Of a DNA stretch of 60,304 nucleotides, positions 37,153 to 45,209 are shown piece by piece. The translations under genes were made by a program, and so were the position numbers. The notes below the pieces were generated by a model. The model saw only the letters and a list, made by a program, of their open reading frames with translations. It was not told the origin of the DNA and made no database searches. Source of the DNA: Pseudomonadota bacterium (GTDB lineage Bacteria > Pseudomonadota > Alphaproteobacteria > Acetobacterales > Acetobacteraceae); assembly GCA_021798575.1 (NCBI GenBank), contig JAJZGI010000008.1, positions 1 through 60,304 on the forward strand, written 5' to 3'. Every line of letters starts with the position of its first letter. Position 1 is the first letter of the stretch.

Positions 37153-37211
37153 TACAATGATGCCAGCAACCCATGGCCGCTGGCATCGTCACCTCCACAA
37201 GCGCAGTCGGA

Positions 37212-37847
37212 TCAGCCAGCGCTGATCGAGCTGACCTCCGGCCCTTTGGCGCCTTGTACCACATTCATGCGGACGGACTGGCCCTCCTGCAAGGGTGGCA
37301 GGCCGGCCTGCTCCAGCGCCGTGGCGTGGACAAATACGTCCTTCCCGCCGCTCTCCGGGCTGATGAAGCCAAAACCCTTGGTGGCGTTATACCATTTCAC
37401 GGTGCCGATCATCTCCACGGAAGGCCCGCTCGCCTGCTGGCGTGGCGCCCGTGGCCCGCTCGACCGTGGCCGGTCGAAACCGCCGCGTCCGGACGGTGCC
37501 TCGCCCGTGCCCTCGGTGACGGAGATCACCTGGTCCACCTGGCGCCCCTTCTGCCCCTGACCGACGCGGATTTGCAGAACGGAGCCTGGCGTTACCGCCT
37601 GAAAACCGGCGTTCTGCAGGGAGTTGGCGTGCAAAAATACATCGCCCGAGCCGTCCGCCATCTCGACGAAGCCAAAGCCCTTCTCGGGATTGTACCATTT
37701 CACGGTCGCCTTGGCTTCCGGCCCGGAGGACGCGGCACCAAATCCGGAGAATGAAGGTGGCGGTGGAGGCGTGTTGCCAAAAAAATTATCGTCGTCGAAA
37801 CCGCGACGACGGGGTTGCCGCTGGCGGTCGTTTTTCGGGGGTCGCAC
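37212..37847 (-). CDS. Double cold-shock-domain protein
   Basis: A 211-residue protein with two CspA-type RNA/DNA-binding domains: about 47-112 (ATVKWYNPEKGFGFVEM, DVFLHANSL) and about 146-211 (GTVKWYNATKGFGFISP, DVFVHATAL). Both keep the RNP1 and RNP2 aromatic motifs. A basic N-terminal arm (NDRQRQPRRRGF) and a Gly/Arg-rich linker add RNA affinity. This tandem form is typical of alphaproteobacteria. Start: GTG 37847 with AGAGGA upstream; the frame extends to a TTG at 37904 but the extra residues look non-conserved. It is divergent from the DEAD-box helicase, a frequent cold-adaptation partner. Confidence 0.85.
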   Translation of the reverse strand: MRPPKNDRQRQPRRRGFDDDNFFGNTPPPPPSFSGFGAASSGPEAKATVKWYNPEKGFGFVEMADGSGDVFLHANSLQNAGFQAVTPGSVLQIRVGQGQKGRQVDQVISVTEGTGEAPSGRGGFDRPRSSGPRAPRQQASGPSVEMIGTVKWYNATKGFGFISPESGGKDVFVHATALEQAGLPPLQEGQSVRMNVVQGAKGPEVSSISAG

Positions 37848-38040
37848 TATAAAAAAAGTCCTCTGCAAGCATGAAAAGTCGCCCGGCCCCGCCGGGTGAT
37901 ACAATCATAGGGCACCCTTTGCCCGCCATCAATCCCGAAACGTGCATACGGGCATGGTTTCCTCACAAAATCGCGAGGCGTCAAAAATTTTTGCGGATTG
38001 GCGGGCTGGCCCTGCGTGGGCTGGCGGGGTAGGAGCGGCG

Positions 38041-39774
38041 ATGCAATTTTCCGTGAACAATCCCGCGCTCACCCGCGCCCTGGCCGCGCGCGGCTACACC
38101 GAGCCCACCGACGTGCAGCGCGCCGTGCTCACGCCGGAGGCGCAGGACCGCGATCTGCTCGTCTCGGCGCAGACCGGCTCGGGCAAAACCGTGGCTTATG
38201 GGTTAGCGCTGGCCTCCACCGTGCTGGGCGATGCCGAGCAACTGCCCGCCACCGTGGCGCCGCTGGTGCTGGTTATCGCGCCGACCCGCGAGCTTGCCTT
38301 GCAAGTCCATGCCGAGCTGAGCTGGCTCTATGCGCCGGCCGGCGGGCGCATTGTCTCCTGCGTCGGCGGCATGGATGCCAGGCGGGAGCAGCGGCTGCTG
38401 GCGGCGGGCTGCCACATGGTGGTGGGCACGCCGGGGCGGTTGCAGGACCATATCAAACGCGGCGCGCTGAAGCTCGGCGAATGCGAGGCGGTGGTGCTGG
38501 ATGAGGCCGATGAGATGCTCGACCTCGGCTTCAAGGAGGAGCTGGAATTCATTCTGGCCGCCGCGCCGCCGACGCGGCGCACCCTGCTGTTTTCGGCCAC
38601 CATCGCCCGCGAGATCGCCGCCCTCGCCCGGCAATATCAGCAGAACGCCCTGCGGATCGACACCGTGGCGCGCAACCAGCCGCACGCGGATATCGAATAT
38701 CGCGCCATCCGCTGCGCCGGGCATGAGCTGGAAGCGGCGCTGGTGAACCTGCTGCGGATGCATGATTCGCGCGCCCTGGTGTTCTGCGCCACGCGGGATG
38801 CCGTACGGCACCTGCACGCCAGCCTGTTGGCGCGCGGGTTTAACGCCGTGGCGCTGTCGGGCGAGCTCTCGCAGAATGAACGCAACGCCGCGCTGAACGC
38901 CCTGCGGGAAGGCCGGGCGCAGGTGTGCATCGCAACGGACGTGGCGGCGCGCGGGCTGGACCTGCCCGACCTGGACCTCGTGATCCACGCCGAGCTGCCG
39001 ACCAACAAGGCCACCCTGCTGCACCGCTCCGGCCGCACCGGACGCGCCGGGCGCAAGGGCCAGTGCCTGCTGCTGGTGCCGGGCTCCAGGCGCCGCCGGG
39101 CCGAGCTGCTCCTGCAATCGGCCAATATCGAGGCCACCTGGGAGGACCCGCCGACGCCCGAGCGGATCCGCCAGCGCGACCAGGAACGGCTGCTGGAGGA
39201 TAATATCCTGACCCAGGCACCCACGCCAGATGAACTGGCGCTGGGCCAGGCGCTGCTGGCCCGCCAGAACCCCGAGGCCGTGGCGGCGGCGCTGATCCGA
39301 CTGTATCGCGCGCATCTGCCAGAGCCCGCGGCGATCACCCTCCAGCCGCCCGGCCCGGCGCGCCCGGCGCGCGAAAACACGCAATTCACCCGGCATCATG
39401 AGGCCACCCCGATGGCCTGGTTCCGCGCGCCGGTTGGCCGCAAAAACAATGCGGACCCGAAATGGCTGATCCCGCTGATCTGCCGACTGGGCGGGATCAC
39501 GAAACAGGAGATCGGCGTGATCCGGATTTTCGACCGGGAGACGAAATTTGAGATCATGCAGGCCGCCGCCGGGCGCTTTGCCGAGGCGATCGGCCGCGCC
39601 AGCCACGCTGAGCTGGATGTGCAACCCAGCACCCCGCCCGGTGCCGGGCCCAGCCACGACCCCGGGCCGCGCCCGGCAAAGCTGAAAGCGGCACGGCCCG
39701 CGCGGGCACCCGGCGCCAAGCCCGGCGAGCAGGAGCGGCGGCGTAAGAACAAGGCGATCCGAGGCGGATATTAG
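38041..39774 (+). CDS. DEAD-box RNA helicase with a DbpA-type C-terminal domain
   Basis: A 577-residue ATP-dependent RNA helicase. Motifs in order: Q-motif region (GYTEPTDVQRAVL), Walker A AQTGSGKT, PTRELALQV, TPGRLQDH, VLDEADEML (DEAD), LLFSATI, VFCATRDAVRHL, ATDVAARGLDLP, HRSGRTGRAGR. After a Gly/Pro-rich linker, a small C-terminal RNA-binding fold (WLIPLICRLGGITKQEIGVIRIFDRETKFEI, about residues 475-515) resembles the DbpA/CsdA domain that binds 23S rRNA, followed by a basic tail. AGGAG at 38031 sets the ATG at 38041. Likely roles are ribosome assembly and RNA unwinding in the cold, with the neighbouring cold-shock protein. Confidence 0.93.
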   Translation: MQFSVNNPALTRALAARGYTEPTDVQRAVLTPEAQDRDLLVSAQTGSGKTVAYGLALASTVLGDAEQLPATVAPLVLVIAPTRELALQVHAELSWLYAPAGGRIVSCVGGMDARREQRLLAAGCHMVVGTPGRLQDHIKRGALKLGECEAVVLDEADEMLDLGFKEELEFILAAAPPTRRTLLFSATIAREIAALARQYQQNALRIDTVARNQPHADIEYRAIRCAGHELEAALVNLLRMHDSRALVFCATRDAVRHLHASLLARGFNAVALSGELSQNERNAALNALREGRAQVCIATDVAARGLDLPDLDLVIHAELPTNKATLLHRSGRTGRAGRKGQCLLLVPGSRRRRAELLLQSANIEATWEDPPTPERIRQRDQERLLEDNILTQAPTPDELALGQALLARQNPEAVAAALIRLYRAHLPEPAAITLQPPGPARPARENTQFTRHHEATPMAWFRAPVGRKNNADPKWLIPLICRLGGITKQEIGVIRIFDRETKFEIMQAAAGRFAEAIGRASHAELDVQPSTPPGAGPSHDPGPRPAKLKAARPARAPGAKPGEQERRRKNKAIRGGY

Positions 39775-39840
39775 ACTGGCTTGAGTTCGCGCCTGCAATG
39801 ATGGACAACATCAGGATAACAGGGGTTGGGTCTGGCTGGC

Positions 39841-42800
39841 ATGGCGATCATGGGACATGTGGATGGCATGGAGGGGTCTTATGCCGTCGGCTGGGCCGCC
39901 GCCGCGCCGGACACGGCCAACTGCGCCATCACCCTGGTCGACGAGGCGGGCGAGATCATCGCCGAGGGCCGCGCCTCACGCCATCGGCCGGACCTCGTCT
40001 CGCTCGGGCTTGGCCGCACCACGCTCGCCTTCCGCATTCCGCTACCCGGCAACACAACACCGCGCCGCCTGCGCGTGCTGGCGGACGGCGTGGAACTGCC
40101 TGGCTCACCGCTGCAAACGGGCGCAGGTGTGTTCGATGGTTATTGCAACGTCCGGGCCGCAACGCTCACCGGCTGGGTGACGGAGCGCGTTGAGGCAGCC
40201 CCAGAAGTGCTGATCACGGTAGAGGATCCGCACGGTGAGGTGGGCCGGGCCTACGCCAGCCCCGAGCCCACGGGCAACGACCCATTATTTGCCCCGATAC
40301 AATATGCCGTGCCGCTCGCCGACCGCTGCTTTGGCGCCGGTGACGTGCGGCTGACCGTGCTGGCCAATGGCGTCGCCTTCGCCAAAACGGTCTGCAATCT
40401 GCCGCTGAGCGGGAAGCTGGAGATCATCAGCGCGCAGCATTGCCTGGGCTGGCTGGTCTGCCCCCAGGCGCCGGAGCGCGCCTTCGAGATCGAGATTTTT
40501 CTTAACGGCGCGCGCGTGGCCAGCACAGGCTGCAAGTATCCAAGGCGCGACCTGCGCGAACTTTTCCCCCATTCCGTCACGCCGGGCTTCAGCGTGGAAC
40601 TGGGCGCGCCGAAGCGGGACGTCATGCAGGCCGACACGCTCAGCCTGCGGCTCAAAGGGGCAAAAACCGAATTATTCGAGGGACCCTATGTGCTGGCCAG
40701 CCAGCCGGCCGCCATTGCCGCCGCGCAGCGCGTGGCGGGGTTGGCGCGGCGTGGCCTGCCAGGTATCGGCGTGGCAGAGCAGGCCGCGCTGGAGCTGGCG
40801 ATGGAGAATTTTCTGGCCTGGTGCCGCCGTGAGGAGGGTTTTACCGCACCGCGACAGTTTACCCCACAGCCGGGTAATGCGCGCCGCCTGCTCATCATCA
40901 TGCCGGTCTATCGCGGCGTGGCGGTCACGCGCGGCTGCATCGCCTCGGTGCTGGCGCATCGCAATGTGGCGCGCGACCATCTGCTACTCATCAATGACGC
41001 CTCGCCCGAGCGGGACATGGCGCCGATGCTGGCTGAATTTGCGGGCGAGCCCAACCTGACCCTGCTGCACAATGCCGAGAACCTCGGCTTTGTACGCACC
41101 GTCAACCGGGGCCTGGCGCTGGCCGATGGCGCGGATACGCTGCTGCTGAACGCCGATACGCGGATGTTTGCCGGTGGGCTGGAGGAGCTACTCCGCATCG
41201 CGGATTCAAAACCCGATATCGGCACCGTGACCGCCATCTCGAACAATGCGACCATCTTCTCCTACCCGCACCCCGACCTGCGCCAGGCTGCGCTGGAGGA
41301 TATCGGCTGGGCGGAGTTGGCAGCCTGCGCTTTGGCCGAGAATGCGGGCGTGAGCGTGGACGTGCCGACCGGCCATGGTTTCTGCATGTTCATCAAGAAC
41401 GAGGTAATGCAGCGGATCGGTCTGCTCGATGAGGCATTTGGCCGCGGCTATGGCGAGGAGAATGATTTTTGCGCCCGCGCCGCCGTGCTGGGCTATCGGC
41501 ATGTCGCGGCGGGCGGCGTGCTGGTGGAGCATCAGGAGAGCGTCTCCTTCGAGCAGGAAAAAGCCAGCCTGCTGGCGCTCAATCTGCCGCGCCTGAATAC
41601 GCTCTACCCGGAATATACGCCGACCATCCTGGCGTTTGAACGGATCGACGGTACGCGCGCCCTGCGCTGGGGGTTGGACCGCGCCCGCCTTGCCTGCGCG
41701 GCGGCGGCGGGTACCTCGTTCCTGTTGCTCATCAGCAACGCGCTGGAGGGCGGCACCGCCCGGGCGATCCGTGATCTCGAGCAGCAGGTGGGCTATGACG
41801 GCGCGGTTAAACTCAGCCTGCGCTGCACTGATAATGGCCTCATGGAGCTGGGTTGCGCTGCACCACTTATCCGCGCGAATTTTCTGCCCGATGAGACCGC
41901 GGAATTATTCACATTGCTCAATGCCGCCCAGCCGTCCCACGTGCTGGTGCATCAACTGCTGGGCTTCCCGGAGCGCTTCATCACCGCCCTCACGAACCTC
42001 ACCTCAGAACGTCACAGTGTGTTTTATATCCATGATTTTTATGCTTTTTGCCCGCGCGTGACGATGTTGGACGCGATCGGGTGTTTCTGCGATGTGGCGG
42101 ACGCTGTCACCTGCGCCCGCTGTGTGGAGATGGGCGGCGCGCATGAGGCCTCGGTGCTCAACCGGCTGGCACCCGATGAGCATCGTGCTCTGTTCGCGGC
42201 GTTTCTGGCCAATATGCGCCATGTGATCGCGCCTTCGGCCAATGCCGGAAGTTATTTCCGCCGCGCCTTCCCTGGGCTGGAGGTGGAAATTCTGCCGCAT
42301 CCCGAGACTCTGGAGCATGTCCCCGCCCCGCGCGCGAAAGACGATGACGAGATCATCCTGCTGGGGGCGATCGGCGCGCATAAGGGCTCGGCCATGCTGC
42401 TGGAGATCGCGCGGCGCGCCCGGCTGACCCGCCCGAGGCTGAGATTCCATGTCATCGGCCATACGAATATCGACCAGGAACTGCGCGCCACCGGCAATGT
42501 GACCATCACCGGCAAGTTTGCGCCTGAGGCCCTGCCCGGGCTGCTCGCCCAGACGCGCGGGCGGCTGGCGCTGTTTTTGTCCCCCTGGCCCGAGACCTAT
42601 TCCTACACGCTCTCAGAGGCTGCTCGCCACGGGCTGATCCCGCTGGTGCCAGATATCGGTGCGCCGGCGGAGCGGGTGCGCGCGGCGCAATATGGCGTGA
42701 TTTTTGCTTTCCCCGCCACGGCGGAGCGGGTGCTGGCGATCATCGACGACATTACCGCCGGGCGTGTGCAGACCAACGCGCCGGGTGCCGGGCCTGAGCG

Positions 42801-42858
42801 GCTGTTCCCTGATGCCCACAGCCTGGCGCGCGCGGCGGAATTTTTGAATTGTTTATAG
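39841..42858 (+). CDS. Large protein with GT2 and GT4-type glycosyltransferase domains
   Basis: A 1005-residue protein. Residues 1-300 are beta-rich with no assigned catalytic domain. About 340-600 is a GT2 glycosyltransferase (LLIIMPVYRGVAVTRGCIASVL, LLINDASPE, the DxD-like LLLNADTRMF, and a GFCMFIK...GYGEENDFC base region). About 690-1005 is a GT4/GT-B domain with IIAPS-type HVIAPSANAG, an IILLGAIGAHKGSAML nucleotide region and an EX7E motif in ETYSYTLSEA. It should build cell-surface or secreted glycan, using two donors or making two successive bonds. No signal or membrane helix is seen. ATG 39841 chosen; TTG 39826 is less likely. Confidence 0.83.
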   Translation: MAIMGHVDGMEGSYAVGWAAAAPDTANCAITLVDEAGEIIAEGRASRHRPDLVSLGLGRTTLAFRIPLPGNTTPRRLRVLADGVELPGSPLQTGAGVFDGYCNVRAATLTGWVTERVEAAPEVLITVEDPHGEVGRAYASPEPTGNDPLFAPIQYAVPLADRCFGAGDVRLTVLANGVAFAKTVCNLPLSGKLEIISAQHCLGWLVCPQAPERAFEIEIFLNGARVASTGCKYPRRDLRELFPHSVTPGFSVELGAPKRDVMQADTLSLRLKGAKTELFEGPYVLASQPAAIAAAQRVAGLARRGLPGIGVAEQAALELAMENFLAWCRREEGFTAPRQFTPQPGNARRLLIIMPVYRGVAVTRGCIASVLAHRNVARDHLLLINDASPERDMAPMLAEFAGEPNLTLLHNAENLGFVRTVNRGLALADGADTLLLNADTRMFAGGLEELLRIADSKPDIGTVTAISNNATIFSYPHPDLRQAALEDIGWAELAACALAENAGVSVDVPTGHGFCMFIKNEVMQRIGLLDEAFGRGYGEENDFCARAAVLGYRHVAAGGVLVEHQESVSFEQEKASLLALNLPRLNTLYPEYTPTILAFERIDGTRALRWGLDRARLACAAAAGTSFLLLISNALEGGTARAIRDLEQQVGYDGAVKLSLRCTDNGLMELGCAAPLIRANFLPDETAELFTLLNAAQPSHVLVHQLLGFPERFITALTNLTSERHSVFYIHDFYAFCPRVTMLDAIGCFCDVADAVTCARCVEMGGAHEASVLNRLAPDEHRALFAAFLANMRHVIAPSANAGSYFRRAFPGLEVEILPHPETLEHVPAPRAKDDDEIILLGAIGAHKGSAMLLEIARRARLTRPRLRFHVIGHTNIDQELRATGNVTITGKFAPEALPGLLAQTRGRLALFLSPWPETYSYTLSEAARHGLIPLVPDIGAPAERVRAAQYGVIFAFPATAERVLAIIDDITAGRVQTNAPGAGPERLFPDAHSLARAAEFLNCL

Positions 42859-42876
42859 AGGCTGATTCACGCTCTC

Positions 42877-42903
42877 GGTTGCGCGCGCCTTGCGCGCTCA
42901 ACC
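42877..42903. terminator. Hairpin between convergent genes
   Basis: A GGTTGCGCGC / GCGCGCTCAACC inverted repeat with one unpaired base and a short loop lies in the 60-nt gap between the converging glycosyltransferase and methyltransferase genes. There is no clear U-run on either side, so it is only a candidate bidirectional terminator. Confidence 0.45.
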
Positions 42904-42918
42904 TCGAACGATCAGGCT

Positions 42919-43662
42919 CTACCGCACCGCCCGGAAAATGAAATTCTGGCCGCCCAGATAGCCCAGTTCCTCCGACCAATAATGATAGGCGCGGGCATCG
43001 CGGAAACCCGCCTCCGCCAGCATCTCCAGCAGGTCCCAGCCGAATGCGTGCGCCTCCCCTTGCAATTTGACCAGCGTGGAGGCTGACGCCTGGGGCTGGA
43101 ACGGAACGGTGAAGATGAACCGCCCGCCTTGCATGAGCGCCGCGCAGATGCCGGCCAGCGCCACCGCCAGATTCGGCACGAATTGCAGATAATCCGGGGA
43201 TATCGCGAGGTGGAAGCCGTCTCCCACGCGGCGCCAGGGCTGAATCGCCACGACCTCCCCCGCCAGCGCCGCCAGTCTGGCGTCCACTGGCGACGAGCTA
43301 CCCAGGAGCAGCAGCCGCGTCCATGGCAGGATGCCGTCCGCCTGCGCGAAATGCAGCAGCGCGCGCTCGCGATTGTTCAGCGGGTCCGCGCAGTCGCAGG
43401 CCAGGGCATCGCGCCAGTCCGGCACTGCGCCACCCGAGGTAAAGCGTGTCGCGCGCAGGCAGGGCGCGCAGGTGCCGCTCTGCACCATGGTCGGCGAGTT
43501 CGTGGTAAGCGACCGCTCATAGGCCCCGCGCGCCGCCATCTGGCCCGGCGCCTGTTCGGCAAATTCCACCATCGAGGCAAAGCCCATGGCGGGGAATCGC
43601 GGGCTCAGCGCATACATTCCGGCATCAAACGGGCGCGGGGTTTTGTCAGGCTCAAGGCTCAT
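42919..43662 (-). CDS. Putative SAM-dependent methyltransferase-like protein
   Basis: A 247-residue protein with a CxxC pair (SGTCAPCLRATRF, C65/C68) near the N-terminus and a class I methyltransferase-like body: TRLLLLGSSSPVDARLA where motif I should be, then ISPDYLQFVPN, GGRFIFTVPFQ, and GYLGGQNFIFRAV at the end. Motif I lacks the usual glycines, so SAM binding may be altered. Proteins of this pattern occur beside glycosyltransferases and modify sugars or glycan ends. It faces the large glycosyltransferase and shares a terminator region with it. Confidence 0.6.
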   Translation of the reverse strand: MSLEPDKTPRPFDAGMYALSPRFPAMGFASMVEFAEQAPGQMAARGAYERSLTTNSPTMVQSGTCAPCLRATRFTSGGAVPDWRDALACDCADPLNNRERALLHFAQADGILPWTRLLLLGSSSPVDARLAALAGEVVAIQPWRRVGDGFHLAISPDYLQFVPNLAVALAGICAALMQGGRFIFTVPFQPQASASTLVKLQGEAHAFGWDLLEMLAEAGFRDARAYHYWSEELGYLGGQNFIFRAVR

Positions 43663-43705
43663 GGCGGCGAGCCTGCCAGCAAGCGCGGGCGTGGTCTACT
43701 CGGCA

Positions 43706-44182
43706 CTACTTCCCCCGCGTTTTTACTGCGCCCAAATCATGCCCAGCCGCCGTCAGCTTGCCCAGCAGATCCAGAAACATGGCGCGCTGCTGCGGCGGCA
43801 GTGCCGCGATGCTGCGCGCGTGCGCCCGCGCCGCCGGCTCGCTCATTTCCGCCAGCAGGGCGCGCCCGGGCGGGGTGAGTGTCAATAATTTCTCCCGCCG
43901 GTCGAGCTTGTTCACCATCCTCTGGATCAGCCCGGCCTCGACCAGCCGTGTCACCGCGATAACCAAGGTTCCCCGGTCCAGCTCCAGCGCCGAGCACAGC
44001 CGCCATTGGTCCAGCCCGGGCTGCGCCGCCAGCCGGGCGAGCACCGTATGCTGCACCTCACTCAGGCCAAACCCGGTGCATTCCTGCGCGAAAAGGGCTA
44101 GATAGATCTGGTGCAACCTGCGGATGAGATAGCCCGGAGAGCGCGCGGCTTCATCTTCATAAAATTCAATGTTTTCGTCCAT
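43706..44182 (-). CDS. MarR-family transcriptional regulator
   Basis: A 158-residue winged-helix regulator. Helices and wing run from about 40-110: LSEVQHTVLARLAAQPGLDQW, ELDRGTLVIAVTRLVEAGLIQR, and the wing DRREKLLTLTPPGRALL. The ATG at 44182 gives the usual N-terminal dimer helix; the frame reaches 44341 but the extra part is not MarR-like. It is divergent from the COG4280-type membrane protein, which it may control. I see no cysteine or other obvious sensor residue. Confidence 0.86.
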   Translation of the reverse strand: MDENIEFYEDEAARSPGYLIRRLHQIYLALFAQECTGFGLSEVQHTVLARLAAQPGLDQWRLCSALELDRGTLVIAVTRLVEAGLIQRMVNKLDRREKLLTLTPPGRALLAEMSEPAARAHARSIAALPPQQRAMFLDLLGKLTAAGHDLGAVKTRGK

Positions 44183-44318
44183 AAATATCACTCTTAAGTT
44201 GTAAACTGGCACCGGCGCTAACATAGGCCGGGCGGGCTGAACAGCCGGGAGTTGCTGGCGCGAACCCGCCGGGAGGGGTAGATTGCGGGATGCCGGATGG
44301 ATTACGCACGGGGAGGAA

Positions 44319-45035
44319 ATGTTGCTCCCGACTTTGAGCACGGTGTTTTTGACCGCCAGCGTGGAATGGGTTGAGGCCTACACCATCCTGCTCGCCGTGG
44401 CGCTCAGCATCGGCTGGCCGCGCGCGCTCCAGGCGGGAGGTGCGGCATTGCTTGTGCTGGCGCTGCTCACCGGCCTTGGCACCCTGGCGCTCAGCCAGAT
44501 CCATGATCTGAGCGTTCTGCAATTCATCATCGGGTTTTTTCTGATGCTGTTTGGCCTGCGCTGGCTGGCGAAAGCCATCGCCCGCGCCGCCGGGTTGAAG
44601 AACCTCCATGACGAGGCGGCACAATTCGCCGAACTGCGCGCCCGTGAGGCGATCAACGAGCGCCGGGCCGCGTGGTTCATCGCCTTCAACGGCACGCTGC
44701 TGGAGGGGTTGGAGGTCTGGCTGATCGTGCTGGCGCTGGGGGTGCAGACCCACCATACGCTGGCCGCCGGCAGCGCCGCCATCGCCGCGCTGCTGGTGGT
44801 GGCGGGGGTCGGCAGCATCGCCCGCCAGCCGCTCGCTAAAGTGCCGGAGAATACCATCAAATTCATGGTGGGTGCCGGAATTTTGAGTTTTGGCACCTTC
44901 TGGCTGCTGGAATCCCTCGGCTACGCCTGGCCGCTGGGCGAGGCCTGCCTGCCTGCCCTGTTCGGCTTCAACCTGCTGGGCGGGCTGCTGCTCGTCCGCT
45001 GTTTTTCCGTCCGCCGCACCGGCATGGCGCGCTGA
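44319..45035 (+). CDS. COG4280-type multi-pass membrane protein
   Basis: A 238-residue inner-membrane protein with about six helices. The N-terminal TASVEWVEAYTILLAVALSIGW, with buried glutamates, repeats later as GTLLEGLEVWLIVLALGV; this internal duplication with charged residues in helices suggests a small transporter, reminiscent of the fold of Ftr1/LysE-like exporters. The function is unknown. GGGAGG lies just before the ATG at 44319, and the TTG three bases later would give better spacing. Its stop overlaps the next short gene by 1 nt. Confidence 0.75.
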   Translation: MLLPTLSTVFLTASVEWVEAYTILLAVALSIGWPRALQAGGAALLVLALLTGLGTLALSQIHDLSVLQFIIGFFLMLFGLRWLAKAIARAAGLKNLHDEAAQFAELRAREAINERRAAWFIAFNGTLLEGLEVWLIVLALGVQTHHTLAAGSAAIAALLVVAGVGSIARQPLAKVPENTIKFMVGAGILSFGTFWLLESLGYAWPLGEACLPALFGFNLLGGLLLVRCFSVRRTGMAR

Positions 45036-45202
45036 TGCAGGGATTTATCAAGACCCTCATCGGCGACAGAACCACACTCGCCGTGGCCGTGGCCGATGTG
45101 CTCATCGCGCTGGCGCTGCTGCACTCGCCCGCCGCAAGGTTCAGCGGCCTGGTGCTGCCGCTCTGCCTGCTGGCCAGCGTCGCCTTCCTCGCCCGGCGAT
45201 GA
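45035..45202 (+). CDS. Short membrane protein after the COG4280 gene
   Basis: A 55-residue protein starting MQGFIKTLIGDRTTLAVAV, with one or two hydrophobic stretches (AVAVADVLIALALLH and GLVLPLCLLASVAFLA). The ATG uses the last A of the previous stop (TGATG), a classical coupling signal, so it is made with the COG4280 protein. I know no family. It ends 7 nt before the convergent metH stop. It may be a small partner of the transporter-like protein. Confidence 0.6.
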   Translation: MQGFIKTLIGDRTTLAVAVADVLIALALLHSPAARFSGLVLPLCLLASVAFLARR

Positions 45203-45209
45203 TTTCGAC

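Noticed and set aside
38203-39798. Long leftward open frame (531 codons) across the DEAD-box helicase
   Set aside because: Antisense to a well-supported gene; low-complexity Arg/Gly/Gln composition.
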